Source: Homalodisca vitripennis (lineage: Eukaryota; Arthropoda; Insecta; Hemiptera; Cicadellidae). Taken from it: DNA of 64,000 bases. The stretch is from the NCBI RefSeq assembly GCF_021130785.1, contig NC_060214.1, positions 103,284,001-103,348,000 on the forward strand, read 5' to 3'. Shown here piece after piece: positions 1 to 9,860 of the stretch; positions within the stretch are counted from its first letter, which is position 1, and every line of letters starts with the position of its first letter. The translations under genes and the position numbers were made by a program. The notes beneath the pieces were generated by a model. It was given only the letters and a program-made list of their open reading frames with translations, was not told the DNA's origin and ran no database searches.

Positions 1-353
1 CCTTATAAAATTTAACGAAAATGACAGTAAGAAGTAAGACAAATATAATTAAAGTATTTTAAAATATTTTATATTATTTGTCATGGACGCATGAAAAATA
101 AGTAATGCTCTAAACTTTTCATAAATAATTAAACTTTAACAAATCATTTGCCCGTATTTATTTGATTTAATGAGCTGTGTGTGTTTAATATATATTTATT
201 TAATTTAATATTTTGAAAATGTTTTCTTTGGAAATAATAAGTAAAACATTTCGATTGTCTACAGAGTATCCATTTTGAAACTACTAATTAAAATTATAAA
301 ATTGCTAATTCACTAAAAATAAAACTACCCAAACGAAAATTCACATGTTGTTG
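1..353 (-). other. Intron of the methuselah-like gene
   Basis: AT-rich sequence after the donor. I see no acceptor followed by an open frame resembling helices 3 to 7, so the next exon is probably left of position 1. Confidence 0.6.
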
Positions 354-359
354 ACTTAC
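354..359 (-). other. Splice donor of the methuselah-like exon
   Basis: GTAAGT on the minus strand directly follows the codon for Leu303 and one further G, giving a phase 1 intron. Reading through it would add only 11 poor residues before a stop, which supports splicing here. Confidence 0.85.
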
Positions 360-1269
360 CTAATTGCATAGGCCATCGGTCGTGGATCAATAGAAACTGG
401 ATGTAATTGACAAAGAGAAATGTTAAAAATCCCACAAGCAGCTTACCGTGGAGGTTTCTTAACTGAGGGAGGTACAAGTGGATCGATAATGAGACCACCA
501 TAGCGATCATGGAGATAATTAGTAAATACTTGAGCCTTCCTAATGGCACCTCATTTTCCCACGCTTTTGGTTCATGCTGGGGTGTTATCTCCACACACCT
601 GATTGCTATCATATCCTCACCGGAACTTGCCAAACAGTAGTCATTTACATCAAAATATTCCAAATCTCGGGTCAGCACTCTTCCATCGACCATCACAGCC
701 AAAACAGTTCCTGCCTCTTCGTACACGGCACCAAACACTCCTAGTTGTCCCTTGCAGTCAGGAGTACCATCGATCACGTATATATCCATAGGGTTAACAA
801 ATTCCACATGCATGTTTTCGATTATTTCTCCAGGTTCCCACATGGTCAATAATTGGTAGGTTCCATTTGGGGCCATACCTATGAATTCTTGGTCATCATC
901 GCACATCCTTATGCAAGTCTTGACGAGGCAGGGGCACCCCCTGATGTGTCTGCTGTTCTGCCAGACCGCTTTGGGAGGGTACTCGATACCCCTATAGATC
1001 CTGACCCCGTCCTCCCTGACCTCGCTGGAGGTGAGGTCTACACTCAGCTCTGGTCTGTGAGGTCCGCACTGCACCGACTGAATGTCATGGTCAGCTCGAT
1101 ACCGAGTTATCTGAACGAGCGCGAAGATGACATACGCGACTACTACCAGCCACAGAAGGTGCCACTGGATTCTCTGAGACAGACGGCGAGGAAAAGGTAT
1201 ATTACGCAAAACGCGGAAGATTTTCTGAGTGAACGGAACATCTTCATCCTGTCCACGATTCTCTTCCAT
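360..1269 (-). CDS. Methuselah-like GPCR, first coding exon (partial)
   Basis: This exon encodes the ectodomain and first two helices of a family-B type receptor of the insect methuselah group, a plasma-membrane G-protein coupled receptor; its ligand cannot be told from sequence. It gives 303 codons plus one base. Residues 1-36 are polar and basic. Residues 37-54 form a hydrophobic segment that would act as signal anchor or internal signal peptide. Residues 68-225 form a cysteine-rich ectodomain (Cys 68, 112, 114, 119, 123, 172, 212, 225) with the family-like CPC...CIRMC cluster at 112-123 and an NGT glycosylation site at 135. Transmembrane helices lie near 246-266 and 275-295, joined by the LHGK loop typical of the family. 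The start has A at -3 and G at +4, and an in-frame TGA lies 15 bases upstream. The exon ends at a GTAAGT donor in phase 1, so five more helices must lie left of the window. The closest subgroup may be Mth-like 1, but that is a guess. Confidence 0.87.
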
Positions 1270-2242
1270 TGTGCAGTGGCGTCAGTGCATTGGTTGACCA
1301 CCACACCGCATTTGATAACGATAAGGAGTTATCACACTTCATATCCTACAGCGAATATCTACCTCGTTCTCTTCATTTTGTGAAAGTAACAACTAGTTCA
1401 TTCAAGCATATAATAATTTTAAAATAAGTCTTTGATGCAGGTCCGGAAATTTGAAGGAACGAATTTTATAAGAGAAAAACCGAGAAATAACTGAGATTTC
1501 TGCAGCAATATACTTTTTAATTGGATTTTAGATATTTTTGTGTTAAACTGGAGCTTTTCAGGCATTAAAAACTGTTTAAAACTACATTAGTCGGAAAACC
1601 GAACTATTAATTTTCTGTGGTTGAAATAATAGTATGAGATATCAGAAGGTTTTAATTAGATTTTTAATTTGAAATTTGTCTGTGATTTAAAATAAATGTA
1701 AAAATACACATACTGAGTGTGTTTAGAAATGTTTTTAACATGCAATAGAGATGAAACAAACGTTTTCCAGGACTAAATTAAGAGGAAATAATAAGAATCA
1801 AACAGTCTTTTAGAGATGTTGCGTGGTTAACCCATTGACATGACATTTTTGACCTTTGCCGTGACGAAGGAGTATGGTTATGGCTTTTTAAACCAAAAAA
1901 CTTCATTGTATTTTACGTTAAAAGGAATTTACAAAATATCGCCATGTCTTGATATAAATGGTAACAGATTAAAATTTAAACACACGGAGAAAACTCATCA
2001 AGTTATGTTGAAACCAAAAAAAGTTCATTTGGACTAAATGTAAGATAATTTTGTCAATAATGTACAATACATTTAAGTACATTTAAAATTTGTAAAATAG
2101 TCATTACTATCATTCAATCCTTTACCTACTTAAAATCAGCTGTTACAAAAAGATTTGTTTGAGAAATTGAACGTCAGCTGGTCCGTCTAATGTAATAAAC
2201 TGTGTTTTCTTTTATATGTTTTTGTTTCTGAATTATTATGTA
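1270..2242. other. 5' flank of the methuselah-like gene
   Basis: On the minus strand this is the leader and upstream region of the receptor gene. The first 100 bases should be 5' UTR, since an in-frame stop precedes the ATG. No clear TATA box or initiator stands out, and the rest is AT-rich with no recognisable gene. Confidence 0.4.
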
Positions 2243-3065
2243 CTAGCAGTTACCCGCTCCTTCACACGCAATTGTGGAGGTTTTGCACGTGTATAAGCAC
2301 GTCTAGTTCGAGTGAATTAAATTTCCGACGCGAATGTTGAGTTTGCCTTGTTGCCGCGATCAAGAAAATAAGTCAAAAAGTGTATTATTATACCCATTAT
2401 AATTTACTTACTTCCCTAGTTGATTTTTTGTTTTCCAATCAAGAAAATATATATTACAGATCAGAGAAGCCTACTTCTGTGAAAAGAGAACTAAGATGGG
2501 GTTTATATAAGTCTTTAAATGCATAATAAAAGTTTATTTTTAAACATTTTAGAACCTTTTGATCAGGAATTTGTACATTAGTTCAAACAAACAGTACAGT
2601 AAAATTTCATCCAGAATTGACCATTTCTTATCGACTGCTTCAAAAGGAGTCTTCGGTATGATATTCTGACCATCTTATGTTTTAGCACAATTTCTAAGGT
2701 AGATTAGTAGTTACCTAATCGCTACATCTAATATGAGTAGTGTGTAAACATTATAGCTAATCTTTAGAAAATTTACGCACTATGATTATAAAAAAAAAAC
2801 TTAAAATAATAAACAATATTTACACAAAACAGTAGATTACATTTGATAGGCTCATTCAATTAATATTACACCCAAGAAGGGATTTTTAGCTATTTTAAAT
2901 ACCATTGAGGCGCAGACGAGATGGATTTTACAAACAAGAATAGACATATATTCATCCAGGAACCGTAAGAATGTCCATGTGAAATTACAGTCCAATCGGT
3001 TGAGTAGTTTAGCATAAAACAAAACTAACAAACAAAGGCATTTTCGCATTTATAATATTATTATA
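2243..3065 (-). mobile_element. Helitron-like nonautonomous element
   Basis: On the minus strand the element ends in GGGTAACTGCTAG followed by T, the CTAG|T terminus expected of Helitrons. Its other end carries the family's head, an AT-rich stretch then AATGCGAAAATGCC and a TTTGTT-rich tract. The same head and internal stretch (reading CTTACGGTTCCTGG on the minus strand) recur at 6355-6520 and 12075-12245. The 5' TC boundary is not clear here, so the right limit is approximate. No Rep or helicase coding is present. Confidence 0.55.
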
Positions 3066-3490
3066 TATTTTGTTGAAATACGTTAATTAATATAACTTCC
3101 TGAAGCCGGAGGATAAACATCGAAATAAAGATGTAAAAACAAACTTCTTGTTTTCTATCACACAGTGATTACTAACCTAAAATATAACCAACAATTTAGC
3201 TTTAAATAAACAAACATTTCCGGAATCACAAAAAACATGTTGCGCGTCAAGTCCATGTACACTATCTCAAAAACATGGACTTAGCAAAAATAAAACATTA
3301 ACTATTAAAACCGACCTAAGGGATATAGGACACAAAAGGTTTGTAATGAACACCTAACCACTGAAAACCGACTAGGGACCAATAGTAATTGAAGATCGTC
3401 ACGGCAGAAACAAAATATCGATCTCAGGTGTGGTCCTTTATATTAGTAGTTCCTTTTAGATGAGCTTCTCAGCAATGTGTTGGATCGTAT
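3066..3490. other. Unannotated AT-rich stretch
   Basis: No coding or repeat assignment. It contains no open frame resembling a known protein. Confidence 0.4.
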
Positions 3491-3625
3491 TCACCTGAGG
3501 AAGACATCAGATTGCAGATTTCGAAACGTAGTGTTACTGATTTAATATATCACTGAACGATGGCAAATGTCCGGGAGAATCTTGTTTCCTTCACAATACT
3601 TCCATCGTCCTAAACAAATTCAAAC
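3491..3625 (+). repeat. Dispersed repeat family B, copy 1
   Basis: This copy shares a core with 43405-43550 and 46371-46490 on the plus strand and 43100-43175 on the minus strand. The core is CCTGAGGAAGA, a spacer, TCGAAACGTAG, then a stretch containing GATGGCAAATGTCCGG and CTTCCATCGTC. The layout resembles the 3' ends of Penelope-like or LINE elements, as I recall them, but no reverse transcriptase or GIY-YIG reading frame is attached. Confidence 0.6.
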
Positions 3626-3898
3626 AAAGTTACAATTTTACTCCAACAAATACTCGTCTTGACTGCCGCTAAGGTTTGGTTTATTAAGATCTTCCTGATG
3701 CGTTTATGGAAGCAAGTTGAGACGTTAGCAGCCACAGGTCTCACTAGACTCCCCTTGATTAAACGTTGATAACCAAAACATCGTTCCCTGGGGTGAGGGG
3801 AGGTCTGTAATAACGTTACCGTTCATTGCCAACAGAAACTGAATCATATAAATTTGAATGATTTTATTGAAGTGTTATATTTTTATCACTATTAAGTA
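3626..3898. promoter_or_regulatory. Low-repeat, GC-raised island beside the mariner
   Basis: Higher GC than its surroundings, without recognisable repeats. It contains TTTATGG and GATTAAACG, which resemble homeodomain sites. It may be regulatory DNA; conservation was not tested. Confidence 0.2.
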
Positions 3899-3900
3899 TA

Positions 3901-4353
3901 CAGGGTGTACATAAAGTCCTGCACTGGTATAATATTTTCTAAACGATAACAGATAAATGAACAAGATTTGGTACAATCAATACTACACCTAAAAATCTAC
4001 TTGTTGAAGGAACTATCAGTTTTCTGTAATATCATGGGGACGTCCCGCAAGGAGTCGGAAGGAAATCTTAAATAGGAGCATAGGTCAATATGCACATCAT
4101 TTTAAAGGGCTTATCTAGCAGAGTTTAATGCCGCAAACCGCACTCAAAAAGATTGATCCAGTACAAAAATGGCGGCTGTTCAAAGGTTTTACTTGGTTAC
4201 ATTTCATTAGTAGCCATAACCCCGGTAAAGCAAAACTGCAACCAAACGAATACTGCAGATAAATACTACATTATGATTGTCAGTTGTACAGAAGTGAATT
4301 ATGACGTAGGTTATCCTCAAGGGTTACAAATTTGGTCCTAATATATTGGTAAC
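3901..4353 (+). repeat. Left terminal inverted repeat
   Basis: Reverse complement of 5355-5808 with a small number of substitutions and single-base indels. Far longer than the roughly 30-bp repeats usual for mariner. Confidence 0.88.
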
Positions 4354-5162
4354 AGTGTTTAAATAGGCTCTTACGTCAATGCCGTAGTGTGGGGGTGCTC
4401 CGTCCTGTTGAAACCAGATATTCTGGTAATGTTCTCCAAACATGTTTCGAAGTGCTGGTGTAATTTCATTTTCTAGCAAACGTTAATATGATATTGCACT
4501 TAAATTTCCTTCAATAAAGAAAGGACCTACCAACTGGGTACCTATCACACCAAGCCAGACATTCACCTTTAGTGAATACTGCGTATGTGCTTCCCGCATC
4601 CAGTGAGGATTTTCGCTACTCTAGTACGTAACGGCAATTGTGCCTGTTTACACTTCCATTCAGCATAAATGAACAATCGTCTGAAAACACAATATTGTTT
4701 GCATCAATTTCGTTGCAATCTATTTTGGCCATCATAGTTTTCACAAAATTCTATACGTCGATCGAAATCAACTTCGTTGAGTTCGTGCACCAAATGAACT
4801 TTATAAGGCTTAAAAATTAGACCCTTTCAGAATCTTTTCAACAGACGTAACAGAGATGTCATGAGTTTGTGTTGCTGAGCGTAGGGACTCTTGCGTATTC
4901 TCAATAAAATGAGTGCAATACATCTAAAGAGTTTGCCTTCAGTTGTCGCAGTAGCGGGCCTTCCTGTCCTATGACGATCGGAAACACTTCCTGTTTCCAT
5001 AAAGCGTTGAACAGTTCTCCCTACAGTTGTTCTAGAAATTGGCTGCCTCTCGTGAAAGTAGTCATGAAAATAAATGGCAATGCTTCCTCGTGTGATCGTC
5101 CGTTGTTTCCCCAACCAACCATCATAAGAAGTGTTTATACGTTCACGTTCGTCAAGCAACAT
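4354..5162 (-). pseudogene. Broken Tc1/mariner transposase
   Basis: A relic of a DDE transposase that would cut and paste the element in the nucleus. An open stretch at 4827-5162 gives 111 residues with the N-terminal helix-turn-helix region, including RTVQRFMETGSVSDRHRTGR and PATAT, a linker typical of these transposases. Further matches continue in shifted frames: HLVHELNE near 4760-4800, FSDDCSFMLNG near 4650-4690 with the first catalytic Asp, and WFQQDGAPPHYG near 4383-4420 with the second. Several stops and frame changes separate them. The block with the third catalytic Asp is absent, since the left inverted repeat takes over at 4353. It cannot code for active transposase. Confidence 0.85.
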
Positions 5163-5354
5163 AGTGTAGTTGAAGAACTACAAGCAATACGACAAACTCT
5201 TTTGTACTAAAGTGCACTGATAGAAAGGTTGGACAGCACTACTAAAACAAGAAAACTAGAATAGCCTACTATGAATAGACTGGCTAATTGGAAAGTCCAA
5301 ACTGCGACCCAAAGATAAGAGCTTTTTAATTGTTACTTCTATCAGGTTTTCCCC

Positions 5355-5808
5355 GTTATCAATATATTAGGACCATATTTGTACCCCTTGAGGATAACCT
5401 ACGTCATAATTCACTTCTGTACAACTGACAATCATAATGTAGTATTTATCTGCAGTATTCCGTTTGGTTGCAGTTTTGCTTTACCGGGGTTATGGCTACT
5501 AATGAAATGTAACCAAGTAAAACCTTTGAACAGCCGCCATTTTGTACTGGATCAATCTTTTTGAGTGCGGTTTGCGGCATTAAACTCTGCTAGATAAGCC
5601 CTTTAAAATGATGTGCATATTGACCTATGCTCCTATTTAAGATTTCCTTCCGACTCCTTGCGGGACGTCCCCATGATATTACAGAAAACTGATAGTATCC
5701 TTCAACAAGTAGATTTTTAGGTGTAGTATTGATGTACCAAATCTTGTTCATTTATCTGTTATCGTTTAGAAAAATATTATACCAGTGCAGGACTTTATGT
5801 ACACTCTG
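5355..5808 (-). repeat. Right terminal inverted repeat
   Basis: Partner of 3901-4353. It lies upstream of the transposase start, so it probably represents the original 5' end of the element, the left copy being derived from it. Confidence 0.86.
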
Positions 5809-5810
5809 TA

Positions 5811-6354
5811 TATTATATTCACAGTATTACATTTATTGGCAGAGTATTAGCAAAGCCTATTTATCGAGGGTGAAAATGCAATTAATCTCTGCCTGCCTAC
5901 ACGATATATAGAGAATAAACTGACATATAGAATTATAATGAATTTAAATAGAGTCATTACTGTGTTAGATTATATTGTCTTGCCTAAAAGACGCCTCAGT
6001 ATTTCCTTACAGAATGAAATAAATGTAAATATTATTTATACAAAACTAGAAAAATTACAAAAATATTTTTAGAATGTTGTACTTTTTTATTGCTTCAAAC
6101 CTAGAAGACAGGGAGGATGAAACGTTTACAAATCGGCCCCCAGAACTCGTCTTTATTGTTGATGTGTGATGTGTGTAGGCACGCGTGTGTGTAAATATAG
6201 CCTATTTAGGCTACAATTTTAAACCGATTTTCTTTATAATTGGAATGCTACTTCCTTTTGAATTAATCGTTTAAATCCGTTATTTAAGAAAATCAATCGA
6301 ATAAGAGGAGTTTTGTGTAATTATTTAGATGAGGTTTTTTTACTGCTTTAGATA
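5811..6354. other. Unannotated AT-rich stretch
   Basis: No gene or repeat recognised. Confidence 0.4.
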
Positions 6355-6520
6355 CTAGTCGGGCGTAGCCCGGAAAGATTTTCAAAACATGAATAGGCCT
6401 ATGTTCATCCCAAAGATCCTAAGAACGTCCAAGTAAATTTCAGTATAATCCGTTGAATAGTTTATGCGTGAAAGCAAAACAAACAAACAAAGGCACTTTT
6501 GCATTTATAATAATATTAGG
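6355..6520 (-). mobile_element. Short Helitron-like element
   Basis: On the minus strand it starts with A|TCCTAATATT and ends with the perfect hairpin CGGGCTACGCCCG, then A, then CTAG|T. TC start, hairpin, CTAG end and insertion between A and T are the Helitron signature. About 166 bp, no coding capacity. The right boundary is ambiguous by six bases because TTAGGA is repeated. Only one base separates hairpin and CTAG, closer than the textbook 10-12. Confidence 0.65.
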
Positions 6521-6527
6521 ATTAGGA

Positions 6528-6778
6528 TTTGTTGAGCTTTCATGTTTTAGAACGTTTCTGGTACAAAAATAAGATATTCATAGAATACCATAAATATGCT
6601 ACTCTTTTATTTACAAGATATCTTGTTGTGTTTTGAAATAAAGCCTTTGCAGGACGTGTTTGAGTAGTTATAATCTGATGCTTACTGATATATATATATA
6701 TCACAATCTAATTATTCAAGTGGAAAACAATAATTTAGCGAATTTTAAGTCCATATGGTTATTTCGATTTTAATGTAA

Positions 6779-6840
<62 letters not shown>

Positions 6841-7015
6841 GGATTAGAATTTGTTGAGCTTTCAGGTTTTACAACGTTTTTGGTACATAAATAAGATATT
6901 CAGAGAATACCATAAATATGCTACTGTTTTATTTACAAGATATCTTGTTGTGTTTTGAAATAAAGCCTTTGCAGGACGTGTTTGAGTAGTTATAATCTGA
7001 TGTTTACTGATATAC
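6528..7015. repeat. Direct 165-bp repeat pair flanking an AT tract
   Basis: The segment from TTGTTGAGCTTTCATG to AATCTGATGCTTACTGATAT (6529-6690) is repeated at 6851-7013 with few differences, and a third copy lies inverted at 11940-12085. Between the pair is an (AT)n tract at 6782-6834. Confidence 0.8.
6782..6834. repeat. (AT)n microsatellite
   Basis: About 26 AT units without interruption. Confidence 0.97.
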
Positions 7016-7048
7016 GAAAAAATTGTAGTTTTCTTTTGAAACTGCTCT

Positions 7049-7055
<7 letters not shown>

Positions 7056-7098
<43 letters not shown>
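7056..7098. repeat. (AT)n microsatellite
   Basis: About 21 uninterrupted units. Confidence 0.97.
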
Positions 7099-7099
<1 letters not shown>

Positions 7100-7101
<2 letters not shown>

Positions 7102-7440
7102 ACATTTAACATTTAAATAACCGTATATATCCAGTAGAACTATTGTATGTGAGTCGTTCAGCCAAATACTCCTTAATCTATACTACTTGGATTGATTAAC
7201 TGAACGTCGGCGAAGTCTATCAATCGAGAGGCTAGAACAGGTTTTGGAAATTTCTATCTTTCTATGTATACCACACGAAATATCGCATACGAATTTACAC
7301 CTAATCTTTAAATTTGGTATAAAGTATCATTTCTATATTGACAACATTGAGCTCGATGATGGTGCATGTCATTCCGTGGGATTTGATAGAACGTTGGAGA
7401 ACAGCTTTACATTGATCTTATGGGTAATAATAAATTTATG
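7100..7440 (+). repeat. Dispersed repeat family A, copy 1
   Basis: Diagnostic core GGCGAAGTCTATCAATCGAG followed by a stretch with CACGAAATATCG. The core recurs at 11640-11900 (minus), 28370-28615 (plus) and, more diverged, at 15514, 15981, 19478, 51190 and 63010. No coding potential. Probably the inner part of a longer mosaic element that also carries the Helitron-like tail at 6355. Confidence 0.65.
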
Positions 7441-8499
7441 AATCAATTAAAATCATAATACATAGTAAAGTATCTAACTATCTGTCCGAATTAAATGAGT
7501 TTTACAATTGAACTTTTGGTGAACTTCAAAGAAGCCTGTTTGTAGTATGGCTTTATGTTATAGGCTATATATATAGTTTATGGTGACTTTTTGCCCTACG
7601 ATTTAATACTGTAAAGTATTATGTGATAAGGAATTTAAACTAAAGAGGTAGCTGAGTTACCTATTATACGTACTTTAATTTTCTCCTATTAAAGTCTGAA
7701 GCTGAGAAAGTACAACCAATGCAGTAAAAGGAATTCCAAGGAAAATAGAGATGTTACATCCAAATTTCATGTTTGACGTGGTTGTTAGAAAATATAGTTT
7801 ATGAACATTTTTTGACGTGGATTCTTTTAATTGATAACTCTTTTACATTAACAATTATTCAAAAAAAAAAAAAAAAAAAAAAAAAACAATGTAACACAGT
7901 ACTATTTAAAAATTAGGATACAGGCGGCTATTGTACTACTCTGGAAATCTACGTCAGTGTTAAAAACACGTGCGATAAAAACTCTTGCATACGAGTATAT
8001 TATTGTTTCTGTAAAAGTTAATTTAACCTTGATCAATTATCCTTCAGTTACTTGGTTAATACAACTTTAGACGAATCAACGTTTTAGAATTATGAATATG
8101 GTTTATAATGGTATAAAAGGTAAATTTCATAAAACACAACTAATTTTAGAAGCAATAAACTGTTTTTTTTCTCGTTAAAATCTGTTTTATTCGCCAATAA
8201 AGCAGTAAGTAAACAAATGAAAATAACTCCTTTAAAATGTACCATAGTGAAGTATTTTTATTTTCAAGTTCATATTAGGTTAGGGGTGTTTGCATTAAAA
8301 CTGATTATTTTTATCTCTAACAACAAAGGTTCCAAACAGTTGGACTTTCGCATTAACCATAACAACACAAAAACAATGATACACGCGATATTTATTAATT
8401 ATTAATTGTACACTGTAAGCAGATTACAAACTATAAAATAGTAATAATATTGCTGTGACTAAAATAAATTTTTCACGCAATAAAGTGGCATCAGAGATT
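7441..8499. other. Unannotated AT-rich stretch with A26 run
   Basis: No gene recognised. A run of 26 A lies at 7861-7886; no retroposed gene precedes it on either side. Confidence 0.5.
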
Positions 8500-9345
8500 T
8501 ACTGACCAACTAATCTATTCCTAGTACACTCTATGAGCCGACACTACCGCAGTCTAGTTGTATCAGGCAGAGTTACTGACAAACCACTAGGTTTCAACCA
8601 CCATATATGAGCCAACACTAGCGTAATATAGTGATATGAAGCAGAGCTACTGGCAAATCACTAGTGTAATCTAGTGATATGAAGCAGAGTTACTGGTAAA
8701 CCACTAGCGTAATATAGTGATATGAAACAGAGTTACTGGCAAATCACTACGTTCCAACCACCATCTATGAGCCAACACTAGCGTAATCTAGTGATATGAA
8801 GCAGAGTTACTGGCAAATCACTAGCGTAATCTAGTGATATGAAGCACAGTTACTGGCAAATCACTAGCGTAATCTAGTGATATGAAGCAGAGTTACTGGC
8901 AAATCACTAGCGTAATCTAGTGATATGAAACAGAGTTACTGGCAAATCACTACGTTCCAACCACCATATATGAGACAACACTTGCGTAATCTAGTGACAT
9001 CAAGCAGAATTACAAAGTATTTTCCTAGCATAACCTATGAGTAAAAACTAGCGTATTATAGTGACATCAGATAGAGTTAATGACAAACCACTACGTTCCT
9101 AGCACAACCTATGGGCCAACAGTAATGTAATATAGTGACATAAAGCTGAGTTACTGGCAAACCACTTCGTTCCTATCACCATCTACAAGCCAATACTAGC
9201 GTAATCTAGTGTCATCAAGCAGAGTTACTGGCAAACCACTTCGTTCCTATCACCATCTACAAGCCAATACTAGCGTAATCTAGTGTCATCAAGCAGAGTT
9301 AATAATAATCCACTACGTTCCTAGCAAAATCTACTAGCGCTGTCT
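8500..9345 (+). repeat. Composite 43/31-bp minisatellite
   Basis: Two monomers alternate. Unit A is 43 bp (starts AGCGTAATCTAGTGATATGA, ends GGCAAATCACT) and unit B is 31 bp (starts ACGTTCC, ends GAGCCAACACT). The order is B-A, B-AAA, B-AAAA, then B-A five times and a partial B: 13 A and 8 full B units, the two outer ones diverged. Both units end in CACT and are usually followed by A. The A-only runs in the middle are the most homogeneous. Confidence 0.93.
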
Positions 9346-9595
9346 TAGTTAATCGAGAGGAACTCTCTCGACAATGAGTCACATATCGTCCTGTAACACC
9401 AAGTTTGGTTTGGTGGTATTTTACTTGTTATAAGAAAGTTTTTCAACCTGTACCATCAAAGATCGCCTACACATTGTTTTACAAATTACACATTTTGCAC
9501 TGTAGAATATTTAAATGAAACAATACCATAATTTAGTTTGCTGACTTCAAATGATCTAATTATAACTTATTATACCGTGCAGACGTTTTTACTAG
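9346..9595. other. Unannotated stretch
   Basis: No gene or repeat recognised. Confidence 0.4.
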
Positions 9596-9860
9596 CACGA
9601 TGAATAAAGACGATGTGAAATTTATCTCCCGGTACTCACCCCGTATTGTTTTGAGTTATTGCATTACTGTTAGCATAATGAGGTAAAGTTATTACGACCA
9701 GCTCCCCTCCTCTCTTGGGAGCGATGAGTTGGTTATCAGCGTTTAATCAGCAAGGGCAGAGTCAGAGTCGGTGTCTGGCTGAGGCGTTCTAAGGGCTGGG
9801 CGTTTAGGGCAAGATATTCAGCCAATGGCAAGTTTAATTCAAGTTTAATTTGTTCAGAGT
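9596..9860. promoter_or_regulatory. GC-raised low-repeat island
   Basis: Markedly less AT-rich than its neighbours and free of recognisable repeats. It contains CAGCGTTTAATCAGC (homeodomain-like core) and the inverted pair CCTCTCTTGGGAGCG. Possibly regulatory; not tested for conservation. Confidence 0.25.

Larger units (their letters stand above)
3901..5808 (-). mobile_element. Tc1/mariner-like element with 453-bp terminal inverted repeats
   Basis: A 1908-bp element flanked by TA on both sides (3899-3900 and 5809-5810). The ends begin CAGGGTGTACATAAAG and close as CTTTATGTACACTCTG. The left inverted repeat spans 3901-4353 and the right 5355-5808; they align over their whole length with scattered differences. 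TA duplication and these ends fit the Tc1/mariner superfamily. The 1 kb between the repeats holds a broken transposase on the minus strand. The transposase stops matching exactly where the left repeat begins. Confidence 0.88.

Noticed and set aside
853..1383. 176-residue plus-strand frame opposite the receptor exon
   Set aside because: It is the antisense shadow of the methuselah-like exon, which has family motifs and a splice donor.
8500..9345. CRISPR-like array of direct repeats
   Set aside because: There are no unique spacers, since the intervening units are themselves repeats, and the genome is eukaryotic. It is a minisatellite.
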